Part shown: piece by piece, positions 43,320 to 52,213 of the stretch
Layout: the number at the start of each line of letters is the position of its first letter
Position numbering within the stretch: the first letter of the stretch is position 1
DNA from: SABI01 sp963663665
GTDB taxonomy: Bacteria; Spirochaetota; Spirochaetia; Sphaerochaetales; Sphaerochaetaceae
NCBI GenBank assembly: GCA_963663665.2
Contig: CAXXKP010000010.1
Span: forward strand, 434,001-498,000
Direction of reading: 5' to 3'
Length of the DNA stretch: 64,000 nucleotides
Notes under the pieces: generated by a model
The model's input: the letters and a program-made list of their open reading frames with translations, nothing else
Told to the model about the DNA's origin: nothing
Database searches by the model: none
Program-made: the position numbers and the translations under genes

Positions 43320-43764
43320 TTCTACCTCGTCTTTTTCTTCTATAGATGAAAATTATCGTATGAATTATGAAAGAGCTCAAAAAAGAAATGCCCAACATGA
43401 TACCCAATTTAAGTATTCTTGGAGGACCTATTCCTTCATTAATACTCTTTTTAGAGAAATCAAGTTGATTAGGTTGATCCTCTCTTGGAAAAATATAATA
43501 GGTTTCACCATCAAGAGCATATCCAACTTTATTAATGACACTTTCAATTTGTGCAGGAGAATCGATCGTATTTACCTTCTGTTCAAGCTCAAAAATCTCT
43601 TTGTCTTGTATTTCTAAAGAACTTTCTAGTTGTCGAATTTGTTTCATTTTATATAATTGCATTCGAGAACCATTCTCACCCCAGATAAAACTAAGAAGGG
43701 AATAGATAATAAATGAGGTTATTATGAGACTTACTATAAACTTGGGTATATAATTCCTTGTCAT
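43312..43764 (-). CDS. FtsB/DivIC-like septum protein with extra C-terminal helix
   Basis: One N-terminal membrane helix (about residues 8-27), a coiled coil (about 35-65, QLYKMKQIRQLESSLEIQDK) and the short GYALDGETYYIFPRE motif, which matches the C-terminal KPGE-like end of DivIC/FtsB. These proteins link the divisome subunits FtsL and FtsQ. Unusually a second hydrophobic helix follows (about 117-140) and a basic tail RRKRRGRNE. 150 residues. Weak Shine-Dalgarno. Overlaps tsaC. Confidence 0.65.
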   Translation of the reverse strand: MTRNYIPKFIVSLIITSFIIYSLLSFIWGENGSRMQLYKMKQIRQLESSLEIQDKEIFELEQKVNTIDSPAQIESVINKVGYALDGETYYIFPREDQPNQLDFSKKSINEGIGPPRILKLGIMLGISFLSSFIIHTIIFIYRRKRRGRNE

Positions 43765-43786
43765 ACTTTAATCAACCAGCTATAAT
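43758..43786 (+). promoter_or_regulatory. Promoter of the 363-residue membrane protein gene
   Basis: TTGTCA (43758-43763), 17-bp spacer and perfect TATAAT (43781-43786). Start near 43793, about 68 bases before the ATG at 43861. The -35 overlaps the 5' end of the divergent FtsB-like gene. Confidence 0.65.
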
Positions 43787-43860
43787 GTAGTATATATCAA
43801 TACGGCAGTCTCTTCTATCCGTACAATTACTATACTGTCAAAGGATTTTAAATAGATATT

Positions 43861-44952
43861 ATGAGCACTACAAGTGAAAAAAACACAACTATCACAATCG
43901 TATTTACCATAATCATCAGTAGCCTTATTCTTGCTTCATTTACGTATCTTTTTTATGTTTATCTTATTCCTTTTTATCAAATAGACATTGATGAGATATA
44001 TTCAATTCTTATTAGATTACTTCCTCTTGTAATTGGTCTACTCTTAACGATTATCAGTATTATTGTTGCTCCGCTTTATATTCCTCACACATCTAGTAAG
44101 GATGATGAGTTACCAATAGAAGAAATAACCGCTCCACTGTATAACCTGCCAGATGAAGGAAAAGAGATGCTTTCACTAAGTACTTCTGAAAAAGTAGAGC
44201 CTTCTGCAATTCAATCAAGAATTATTAATTCAAAGCTCTCCCCTGTAGCACCTCCTGTTGTGGCTCCCCTAGAGACTACCTATATTCATTCGGACATGAG
44301 TGAAGGTAGTAGCTCTGTTGTTGATTCTTCTCCTTTTATCATAACCACTGAAGAAAAGGAGACCTTGCAAGAAACTATTGTGACAACATCCTCATTAGAA
44401 CGAGCGGTAGATTTTAGTCAGTATCCTTTTGAAATCACTCAAGATACTATAATAGCGTCACTACTTTCAAATATTGAAGCAACTACTCCAGTAGATCTCA
44501 ATATGTATCCTGAATTGGCTATTAGTATAAATGATTCATTAGATGAGAGACTAATTGATGAACTGCATTCCGCTTTGAAGGAATCCTACCCTCTTTCATT
44601 CTCACAAATATCAATTGAGGTCGATAATGATGAAACCCTTTTAGATGAGGTGATAGTTTTATTTGAAAGCAAGCTAAACCTTTTAGGCATTGTTTATTCT
44701 ATGGAAAATAGAATTTCTGTTATTCTTCCTTTCTATAACTATAAAAGGTGCCAATCAACACTTGCTACAAGCATAAAACAGATAAAGAAAAAATACCCAA
44801 CAATTACAGTGTATACAGGTTTCACCTCCCTTAATGAACGTTCAGTTGATATTGAGCAACTAAAACATGAATCCCAAACGGCTCTAGATTTAGCAAGGGA
44901 GCAGGTACGAGATAGTATCATTGGATTTGAATCTGACAATGTGAATCTCTAA
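43861..44952 (+). CDS. Membrane protein with degenerate GGDEF-like C-terminus
   Basis: Two N-terminal helices (about residues 11-35 and 47-70), a long Ser/Thr/Glu/Pro-rich linker (about 75-185), then a folded-looking C-terminal domain. The end, ITVYTGFTSLNERSVDIEQL followed by TALDLAREQVRDSIIGFE, has the shape of the last part of a GGDEF domain. The place where GGDEF should stand (before SVILPFYNYKRC) reads SMENRI, so no diguanylate cyclase activity is expected. Single gene, convergent with rnz (4-base overlap). The GGDEF relation is my reading and not certain. Confidence 0.5.
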   Translation: MSTTSEKNTTITIVFTIIISSLILASFTYLFYVYLIPFYQIDIDEIYSILIRLLPLVIGLLLTIISIIVAPLYIPHTSSKDDELPIEEITAPLYNLPDEGKEMLSLSTSEKVEPSAIQSRIINSKLSPVAPPVVAPLETTYIHSDMSEGSSSVVDSSPFIITTEEKETLQETIVTTSSLERAVDFSQYPFEITQDTIIASLLSNIEATTPVDLNMYPELAISINDSLDERLIDELHSALKESYPLSFSQISIEVDNDETLLDEVIVLFESKLNLLGIVYSMENRISVILPFYNYKRCQSTLATSIKQIKKKYPTITVYTGFTSLNERSVDIEQLKHESQTALDLAREQVRDSIIGFESDNVNL

Positions 44953-45878
44953 TCTTTCAACTCTAAAGTGAAATGATCTCTGTCCTGAGCTAAAAAAGTT
45001 TCAGGGAATATAACTTGAGCTTCTTTTCTCAGAAGTTTTAATTGTTTATTTGTATAACGAGGTGAATAATGAAACAACCCCATCCTTTTCACTTCCCCAT
45101 CTTTAGCGATTTGTGCTGCTTGAGTACTTGTCATATGCTTTTTCTCAATAGCACTCTCTTTTAATGATTCGTCAAACATCCCTTCACATAATAACAAATC
45201 AGCTCCTTGCACATGCTGAGCTATTTTGGGAGAATATAGAGTATCGGTTACATAACTAAAGACTCTCCCTTCTCGTAAAGGGCCAAGAATTTTATCAGGT
45301 GTAATTATTCTTCCATCTTCTAATACGACATCTTCTCCTCTTTGCAATGTAGACCACGCTGGCCCTTTAGGGACACCAAGATCTAGAGCAAGCTGAGGAT
45401 GAAATATTCCTGGTCGCATCTTTTCTCTCATCGTATAACCGAGGCAAGGTTTTGTATGATAAAGAGGAAAACATTCAACGCTGAATTCATCATTTTCCAT
45501 GATAATACCTGGTTCGGCTACTTTTACTATAATTTCATAATTTATATACATATCTAGAAGTTTACGAGTTTGATGTATATAGTCTTGCAGTTTGGCTGGT
45601 CCATAAATATATAGTGGGTCGGTTCTATCAACTTGTGAAGAAAGCATTAACATGCCAGGAAGGCCGGTTACATGATCTGCATGCATATGTGAAATAAAGA
45701 TTGCACTAATTTTCTTCCATTTAATGTTAAGCATCTTTAAAGAGATCTGTGTCCCTTCACCACAATCAAATAAAAAAAGCTCCCCCTCTCTTCTCACAAG
45801 AGCGGAGGTAAGGAATCTTCCTGGAAGTGGCATCATGCCACTTGTTCCTAATACAAATACTTCAAAATTCATACTCAT
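44949..45878 (-). CDS. rnz: Ribonuclease Z
   Basis: Endonuclease that removes tRNA 3' trailers, needed here because neither tRNA in the window encodes CCA. Metallo-beta-lactamase fold: GTSGMMPLPGRFLTSALV at the N-terminus, FDCGEGTQ, the metal motif HMHADH (His64, His66, Asp68, His69), and FHYSPRYT near the end with the AxDxxxF-like finish LAQDRDHFTLEL. 309 residues. AGGTAGGG precedes the ATG. Last gene of the long minus-strand run starting with rnfC. Confidence 0.95.
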   Translation of the reverse strand: MSMNFEVFVLGTSGMMPLPGRFLTSALVRREGELFLFDCGEGTQISLKMLNIKWKKISAIFISHMHADHVTGLPGMLMLSSQVDRTDPLYIYGPAKLQDYIHQTRKLLDMYINYEIIVKVAEPGIIMENDEFSVECFPLYHTKPCLGYTMREKMRPGIFHPQLALDLGVPKGPAWSTLQRGEDVVLEDGRIITPDKILGPLREGRVFSYVTDTLYSPKIAQHVQGADLLLCEGMFDESLKESAIEKKHMTSTQAAQIAKDGEVKRMGLFHYSPRYTNKQLKLLRKEAQVIFPETFLAQDRDHFTLELKD

Positions 45879-45893
45879 TACCCTACCTAGGAA

Positions 45894-47117
45894 TCAATCT
45901 TGTTGCAACACTTCTAACACTGATATCTTCATTATTCTACGTAAAGTCACTAATACAAAAACTGTGGCTATAGATATAAATGTAAATGAGATAAAAAGTA
46001 TATCCATATACGGGATAGTAACATCAAAATCAAGGAGATAAAACTTTAGACCAGAGTATGTACTTTTTTGAAGAAATTCTAAAAATGAAGTTAAATGGGT
46101 TGAAATTAGGATTCCGAATAAAACTCCAATTAGGATAGATATTGCAGTAATAAATAAAATAGCTAAGAAGTATGATGAGATGAGTTGTCCATTTCTAGCT
46201 CCTAAAATCTTGAGCATTGCGATAGATTGCTTAGAATCTTCAACTATCTCATGTGCTATACTCGCGATATAGAAACTTGAAATGAGTAGAATCACAATGA
46301 AAATAAATAGGATTACTTGACGACTTGTTACAAAGTTCTGGTATACATCGCTGTTGAAATCAGAGTAAATTGCATATCTTCCTTCTGTAGAGAAAGTTAC
46401 TATCATCTGTTTCGCAATATCTTCCACATGATCTTTTTCTCCTTCTACTACGATAATCTCATTCATTCCACTTTCAGGGAAAAGCTCACTCGCATGTGTT
46501 AAGTCAATAAAGATTAATGACTCATCTATTTTCTGATATCCACTATCAAATAATCCAACAACAGTGGCTAACGATGGTCTAACCTTAATTTTCGTTTCTG
46601 TAGGAAGGGTAATGAGAGCTACATTATCGCCTATCGTCACACCCAACATTGATGCAAGAGAGGAAGAGATGATCAGACGTGCAAAACGAGAATTTTCTTT
46701 CTCTAATGATTCAGGCAAAGTAAGAGTAAACTCACTCTTCCGCAAATCATTAAAATACGAGTCCTTCACTCCTTTAAAGATAACCTCTTTATTACTATTT
46801 TCGTGATAAATAATGCCATTCCCACTTTTCACAAAATCACTGCTAACTATTTTTTCCTTTAGCTCTGTGCCTGATATTTTTGATAAGTCGAGTGGTTTAT
46901 TATGATAGAGTTGAATATGTCCATTTTGAAGTAGAATATATTTTAAAGTAATACCATCAATCATTCCATCAGCAAAGACCAGAGAGAGTATTAGGGGTAT
47001 CATGAGTATAATAATGAGAAGGCTGAAACGGAGAAGTCGAAGTTTTTCATACCTTCTTTGTTCTTTGTGAAATATAATTTTCTTTACATAGTAGAAAACA
47101 AACAGGCTTTTATTCAT
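45894..47117 (-). CDS. LolC/LolE-type ABC permease, second copy
   Basis: MacB/FtsX-fold permease: one helix near residues 30-52, a large periplasmic domain (about 55-265), then three C-terminal helices (about 270-295, 315-345, 370-395). Together with the ATPase upstream (ATGA overlap) and the first permease it makes a LolCDE-like set, which releases lipoproteins from the inner membrane. LolE or LolC identity is not decidable. 407 residues, the same length as its partner. Confidence 0.8.
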   Translation of the reverse strand: MNKSLFVFYYVKKIIFHKEQRRYEKLRLLRFSLLIIILMIPLILSLVFADGMIDGITLKYILLQNGHIQLYHNKPLDLSKISGTELKEKIVSSDFVKSGNGIIYHENSNKEVIFKGVKDSYFNDLRKSEFTLTLPESLEKENSRFARLIISSSLASMLGVTIGDNVALITLPTETKIKVRPSLATVVGLFDSGYQKIDESLIFIDLTHASELFPESGMNEIIVVEGEKDHVEDIAKQMIVTFSTEGRYAIYSDFNSDVYQNFVTSRQVILFIFIVILLISSFYIASIAHEIVEDSKQSIAMLKILGARNGQLISSYFLAILFITAISILIGVLFGILISTHLTSFLEFLQKSTYSGLKFYLLDFDVTIPYMDILFISFTFISIATVFVLVTLRRIMKISVLEVLQQD

Positions 47118-47797
47118 AAAGTCTCTTCCAACTGACGGCGACTAAGTGTAAAGACTTTTGAGCACCTTGATGCAAGTTGCGTGTCATGAGTTACAAGAAG
47201 AAGCGTCTTTCCTTTCTCTTGAACTATGTCGAACAGAAGAGATTCTATACTGTTACTACTCTCTTCATCCAAAGACCCAGTAGGTTCATCCGCAATAATA
47301 ATATCAGGGGAGTTGATCAAGGCACGGCAAATAGCTACTCTCTGTCTCTCTCCTCCCGATAATTTCCCAGGGTGATGAGTCATCCTATCGACAAGATCAA
47401 CTCTTTCTAATAATTCCGTCGCCTTCTTGACAACTACCTTCTTATTCATTCCTTGTATCAAGCTAGGAATGATAATATTCTCTAAAGCACTGAAATCTTC
47501 AAGAAGGATATGGGATTGAAAAACAAAACCAATATGCACATTTCTAAAATAAGAAAGTTGTTTGTCATTGTAATGTGACATGGGGGCACCTTTAAAAAAA
47601 ATCTCACCTTGAGTCGGTTTATCCAAAGCGCCTGCTAAATTTAAAAATGTAGATTTCCCACTGCCACTTTTCCCCGTTATTGCAATACTATCACCCATCA
47701 TGATATCTATTTCAAGGTGTTCTAAAATGGTCAATGTACTCATTCCAGATGTATAAGTCTTTTCTACATCAACAAAACTCATCAAACTATCATTCAT
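47114..47797 (-). CDS. lolD: Lipoprotein-release ABC ATPase (LolD type)
   Basis: 227-residue ATPase of the LolD/MacB group. Walker A GKSGSGKST (about 42-50), Q-loop GFVFQSHILLEDFSALENI, signature LSGGERQRVAICRAL, Walker B IIIADEPTGSLD and switch His in LVTHD. Located between two FtsX-fold permeases, overlapping both, so a LolCDE-like role in lipoprotein sorting is likely. Confidence 0.9.
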   Translation of the reverse strand: MNDSLMSFVDVEKTYTSGMSTLTILEHLEIDIMMGDSIAITGKSGSGKSTFLNLAGALDKPTQGEIFFKGAPMSHYNDKQLSYFRNVHIGFVFQSHILLEDFSALENIIIPSLIQGMNKKVVVKKATELLERVDLVDRMTHHPGKLSGGERQRVAICRALINSPDIIIADEPTGSLDEESSNSIESLLFDIVQEKGKTLLLVTHDTQLASRCSKVFTLSRRQLEETL

Positions 47798-49013
47798 GAT
47801 TTAACATCTCCATTACTTCTATTTTCAATAATCTTCTCGTTCCCCCATAGGTAAAAAGAAATGAAACTGTGAAAACAAACGTTGAAATAAGAGTTACCTC
47901 CAGCCATGAGATAGTAGCATCAAGAGGATAACTGAAGAGCATATTCATATTTCCAGTGAATAGATAATATATTTTATTAAGTATAGAGAAAAGTACCTGC
48001 ATATTATTACTTACGAGTAAGCCAAGAACAAGTCCAATCACAATACCGCAAAATGTTATTATCATGCTAGAAGCAATAATAATTATACTTACATCTTTTT
48101 TTCGAGCGCCAAGTGCTCTAAGAATTGCTAACTCTCTCTCTTTAGCATGGATCAACCGATTTGTCGAATTTTTAATACTGATAGCTACAATAATAAAGAT
48201 GCACAATAAGAATAAATACATTAATAGTTTCTCTAATAAGAGAGCAGAATAAAAAGGTGCATGTATTTCTTGCCAGCTAGAGGTTTTCGCATCTGGATAT
48301 ACTTTTCGTATTTGCTCGATTATTGAATTAACATCTCGAATACTATCATGAGTGAGATAGAGCCCATATACTATTTTATCATTTCCAATTTCGTCGACAA
48401 TCTTATTAAGATCTATATAAAAACTGGATGCATCGAACTCTTTAAGTTGTGAATAAAAGACACTCGTTACACTCTCTTGCAATGTTTTAAGAGTGAGACT
48501 CAAAGTTTTTCCTTTTCCTAAGTAAGATATTGTTATATGTGAAAGCGAATTTAAACTAAGATTCCTATAGAGAGGAGATCCCATTATAACTGATCCTTGC
48601 TGATTATTTGCTAATTCTATGAGAGAGATTCTTTCACTTAAAGGATTAGTTTCTGTAAATATAGATAAAGGGATTCCTCTCATTCGGGATGTAAAAGAAT
48701 TCCCACTATCATTATTTTGGACAATCACCTTTGTATCAATAAAGGGATATGCTCCGACAACTCCATCAATAGAACTTAAATTTGCGATAATTTCGTTCGA
48801 TTCATGCATGTTAGTAAAACTTACTTCAAGATGGAAAGATTCGATCGTTTTTAGTTCATCGAGAAGTGAATATTGGAGAGCATTCATCACGCTTAAGATA
48901 GAGATAATAGCCGTCATTCCTATTGCTAGAGCAAACACTATTACAAAGGAAACAACTCTATGTCTATTTGCTTTTGAAAAAGCATATCGGTAAGAGATTG
49001 GGAGAATTACCAT
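47790..49013 (-). CDS. LolC/LolE-type ABC permease, first copy
   Basis: Same layout as the second permease: N-terminal basic residues and a helix (about 19-44), periplasmic domain, three C-terminal helices (about 265-285, 308-340, 368-392) with the typical RELAILRALGARKKDVSII loop. 407 residues. Its ATG shares a base with the stop of the upstream gene (TAATG). Translationally coupled to lolD (8-base overlap). Confidence 0.8.
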   Translation of the reverse strand: MVILPISYRYAFSKANRHRVVSFVIVFALAIGMTAIISILSVMNALQYSLLDELKTIESFHLEVSFTNMHESNEIIANLSSIDGVVGAYPFIDTKVIVQNNDSGNSFTSRMRGIPLSIFTETNPLSERISLIELANNQQGSVIMGSPLYRNLSLNSLSHITISYLGKGKTLSLTLKTLQESVTSVFYSQLKEFDASSFYIDLNKIVDEIGNDKIVYGLYLTHDSIRDVNSIIEQIRKVYPDAKTSSWQEIHAPFYSALLLEKLLMYLFLLCIFIIVAISIKNSTNRLIHAKERELAILRALGARKKDVSIIIIASSMIITFCGIVIGLVLGLLVSNNMQVLFSILNKIYYLFTGNMNMLFSYPLDATISWLEVTLISTFVFTVSFLFTYGGTRRLLKIEVMEMLNHE

Positions 49014-50065
49014 TATTGTTCCTTTCGGTATTCAATGCTTAACACCCGTTTCCCATCGGATGCATAGGTAACATCAGCATATGGTCTCTCTTCTTCAAAC
49101 AACGTAACAATACTCGTTCCATCTTCATTATATCGAGTTGATTTCACCGGGCTTTCATCAATGAACTGAGTATTACTTTTGAGAGTCCCATTTGTGTAAT
49201 ATCTTTCGATCCTCTCAATTTTCTCAGCAGTTATAATTTGTGTTGAATGAACGATGCGACCTTTTGCATCATATTCATATATGTAGTCAACTCTCTCTCC
49301 ACCTGGGTGTGTAATATGTTTTTCAATGAGCATCCCATCAACACTATACAAACTTAAAATAGAGTCTCCATCAAGTATTTCCTCAATTGAAAGTTGCCCA
49401 ATTGAATCAACTTCGCTCTTCACTGTCTGTATGATTTTTCCTTCTACACTATATTCATTTGTAACGACAAGAGAAGGATGAATCGTCTTCTTTATCACCT
49501 CATTATTTATTTGCTCTGTGAAAATTGTCGAATCTTTGTCCTGTGTATAGAATGAAATATGGTTATCTTCATCCAACTCAATTTCTCGTGTAAGTGCAAG
49601 AGAGCCATCACTATTTCGATAATATGTGGTTAAGCGACTCATTACATCCCCATGTATTTCTTTCTTTTCTATAAGTTGGCCACTCTCATACCTAAACAAT
49701 GTAATAAAAGTACCATTTTCCCCCTTCTCTGTAATACTCAAGGGAAGTCCTTTATTATACACCATTACTATCTCGTGTGTAATTACATCATCCATATAGG
49801 TCGTAATAATACTAGTTGTATCATCCTTTTGAACAACTTCAACTTTCTTTTGTATAAGCATCTCATTATGATAAAGTGATGAAATAGTGGTGTTAGTATT
49901 CTCTTGTGTAACTAATAGGGTATATGGTAACTGGGATTTTTCTACCTCTTGTATTTCTCTAATGCTTTGACCAAGCTTGTTTGACTCAAACAATGCTGCA
50001 TTCAGTGAAAAAGTGATACTCACTGCTATGATCAAGGAGGTAATCCCAGTCTTCGAAACCCTCAT
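49013..50065 (-). CDS. Exported protein with YD/YwqK-like repeats
   Basis: A signal peptide (about residues 1-24, ISLIIAVSITFSLNA-like core) and then ~325 residues of short beta repeats in which Tyr-x-x-x-Gly and Asp-Gly turns recur, for example YYRNSDGSLALTREIELDE, YEYDAKGRIVHSTQII and YYTNGTLKSNTQFI. This resembles MORN/YwqK or RHS/YD-type repeats. Function unknown. Its position between ftsY and the lolCDE-like genes, with overlaps on both sides (ATGA, TAATG), hints at an envelope role. Confidence 0.6.
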   Translation of the reverse strand: MRVSKTGITSLIIAVSITFSLNAALFESNKLGQSIREIQEVEKSQLPYTLLVTQENTNTTISSLYHNEMLIQKKVEVVQKDDTTSIITTYMDDVITHEIVMVYNKGLPLSITEKGENGTFITLFRYESGQLIEKKEIHGDVMSRLTTYYRNSDGSLALTREIELDEDNHISFYTQDKDSTIFTEQINNEVIKKTIHPSLVVTNEYSVEGKIIQTVKSEVDSIGQLSIEEILDGDSILSLYSVDGMLIEKHITHPGGERVDYIYEYDAKGRIVHSTQIITAEKIERIERYYTNGTLKSNTQFIDESPVKSTRYNEDGTSIVTLFEEERPYADVTYASDGKRVLSIEYRKEQ

Positions 50066-50937
50066 GGAGTAATTCCTAATAATGTATTGAGGAACTCTTC
50101 AATTGAAAATTCTGCTAAATCATCATAACCTTCTCCCGTTCCAACAAAGGCGATGGGAAGGTGAAGAGTATCGCATATTTGCACAAGAGAGCCTCCTTTG
50201 GCTGCAGAATCATATTTCGTTAATATAAGGGCATCAATACCTATAGCATTATGAAACATAGATGCTTGAGAAATCCCATTCTGTCCAGTCGTTGCATCAA
50301 TAACTAAAAACTTTCTATAACATTTAGGATTCACAATTTTTGATTTTATTATCTTATCAATCTTTTGCAACTCTCTAACCAGATGCTCTTTATTGTGCAT
50401 CCTTCCAGCAGTATCTGCAAGTATTAATTCTTCCCCTTTTGCTTTTGCACTCTCAATAGCATCGAATATGACAGCTCCAGGGTCCGAATTAGGTGCTTGT
50501 TTCACAATTCTTGTATGAGTTCTCTCTCCATGGAGTTGAAGTTGATCAATTGCAGCTGCACGAAAGGTATCTGCAGCAGCTAAGATGACTGTGCTTCCTT
50601 TCTTTTTATAGAATTGTGCCATCTTAGCGATACTAGTAGTTTTCCCTACTCCATTTACACCTAAAATGAGAAAGATATTAGTCTCGCCTTTAACTAATTC
50701 TGGTGTGTATGATCGCATTTTTTTTAATAACATTTCCTTGATGGTAATTTGAAGGTCATTGATTGAATGTATTTTGTCTTTCTTTGCTTTCTCACGTAAT
50801 GCATCGGAGAGTTCTATTGTGGTTTTCGCACCAAGATCTCCCTCTATCAACATATCCTCGAGTTCCTCGAAGAACTCTTCATTTAACTCTTTAATTCCGA
50901 ATAATGCTTTAAGTCGAGATCCAAAACTTTTCTTCAT
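50062..50937 (-). CDS. ftsY: Signal recognition particle receptor FtsY
   Basis: GTPase that docks SRP-bound ribosomes at the membrane. 291 residues: the short form without the long acidic A domain. NG-domain motifs: GVNGVGKTTSIAKMA (G1), AAADTFRAAAIDQL, LADTAGRMHNKEHLVREL, TKYDSAAKGG (usually TKLDGTAKGG) and GTGEGYDDLAEF. GGGAAAG precedes the ATG. It lies between two exported proteins of unknown function within the rnf-to-rnz run. Confidence 0.95.
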   Translation of the reverse strand: MKKSFGSRLKALFGIKELNEEFFEELEDMLIEGDLGAKTTIELSDALREKAKKDKIHSINDLQITIKEMLLKKMRSYTPELVKGETNIFLILGVNGVGKTTSIAKMAQFYKKKGSTVILAAADTFRAAAIDQLQLHGERTHTRIVKQAPNSDPGAVIFDAIESAKAKGEELILADTAGRMHNKEHLVRELQKIDKIIKSKIVNPKCYRKFLVIDATTGQNGISQASMFHNAIGIDALILTKYDSAAKGGSLVQICDTLHLPIAFVGTGEGYDDLAEFSIEEFLNTLLGITP

Positions 50938-50959
50938 CTATTTACTTTCCCAAATGTTT

Positions 50960-52201
50960 TTATTTTATAGTACTATACTTAGTTTTTTCATAATAATCAA
51001 ATAATCGATAGATAGTCTCGATGCTACTCACAAGAGTTACCCCGTTAAAGAAGGAGTGAATTGTATCAATTCCATCAATCTCTCCTTTAGGAAATATTGA
51101 AGCAAAAATTATCGACGTCCCGCTTACAATAACACTCCTTACAAGGGATGCATAGAAAGCATTCTGAACTTCGGGGACTATATTCTTATAACCGAATTGC
51201 TCTCTTTTTAGGGATATATCGATACTATCTAATGGTGAATCTACAACAATTTGCTTTGAAGTATAACCATTTTGTTCTTGTGTAATGATAAAAGGGAGTG
51301 AAACGGAGGAATAAATATAAGGAAGAGATACTACTCCAAGAGTACTAATTGTTGGCGAAATGTGAAGAGCGCTTGAAATTAAAATGGGGGTGAATTCTTC
51401 CTTCTCTAGATTGATTTCGAATTCTATTATTTCATTCTTTTTCAGATCAATTTCTTTGTTCATGCTTTTATGATATGGAGCAGTAAAAGAAAATTCTTTG
51501 AGCCCCGATTCAAACATTAGCAAATCCTTGTTATCATACTGTACAGTATCCACATTTACTGATAGAGAAGGTGTGTTTGAAGAAATAGAGACAAGTGAAT
51601 ATTCTGATTTATCGAACAAATTCATAAAGGATCTTAAGATAATCTTCTTTATCTCTTTCTTGTTTGTATCAGTGATCAACTGATCATCGACAGTATTACA
51701 CTCATGCAAATACGCAGAATACCAATTGACTACAAATCTATCGAACGTGTCAATTTTTGAGAAGGAAATGACGAGAATTGAGTCAAGATTATCTAAGAAA
51801 GCGAGGTGTTGTAGTATGAGTGTATCATTTTGAAGTGCCTTGTTTATAATTTCTTGGCTTTGTTGAATATACTCAAATTCAATCGCAAAGGATTGCTCTT
51901 TCACAGAACTCAAAGGAAGAAGTGTATTTTCTTCTAATTTTTTACCATTAAGAGTTTTATCAACAGTTTTTGCTTTTTCTCGAGTTTCTATTTGCATAAG
52001 ACGAAATTCAATCTCTTCTACCCTTTGTGGGGTTGCTTCAAGAGAATTAAATCTTTCCAAAAGTGATCTTGTTAACGAAGAGTATTCTCCACCTAAATCC
52101 CCGGTACTTGAAATGAGAACTCCTATTCTATACGTATTTGCAGAAAAAAGAGGGTAAACTAATACAAGAAGAAGTATACTTAGAAAAATTATTTTCTTCA
52201 C
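50960..52201 (-). CDS. Exported protein of unknown function
   Basis: Starts with GTG at 52201 behind GGAG; the signal peptide is MKKIIFLSILLLVLVYPLFS, giving a mature protein of ~390 residues. It has a helical region (about 40-130), a central beta-rich part (about 200-330) with some likeness to PEGA-type surface domains, and a hydrophobic stretch near 350-370. No conserved motif recognised. It lies 12 bases after prfB and 22 before ftsY. Probably spirochaete-specific. Confidence 0.6.
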   Translation of the reverse strand: MKKIIFLSILLLVLVYPLFSANTYRIGVLISSTGDLGGEYSSLTRSLLERFNSLEATPQRVEEIEFRLMQIETREKAKTVDKTLNGKKLEENTLLPLSSVKEQSFAIEFEYIQQSQEIINKALQNDTLILQHLAFLDNLDSILVISFSKIDTFDRFVVNWYSAYLHECNTVDDQLITDTNKKEIKKIILRSFMNLFDKSEYSLVSISSNTPSLSVNVDTVQYDNKDLLMFESGLKEFSFTAPYHKSMNKEIDLKKNEIIEFEINLEKEEFTPILISSALHISPTISTLGVVSLPYIYSSVSLPFIITQEQNGYTSKQIVVDSPLDSIDISLKREQFGYKNIVPEVQNAFYASLVRSVIVSGTSIIFASIFPKGEIDGIDTIHSFFNGVTLVSSIETIYRLFDYYEKTKYSTIK

Positions 52202-52213
52202 CGCTACTCCTCA

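Noticed and set aside
43273..43617. Plus-strand frame opposite the FtsB-like gene
   Set aside because: It is antisense to a gene with clear family features and has no ribosome binding site.
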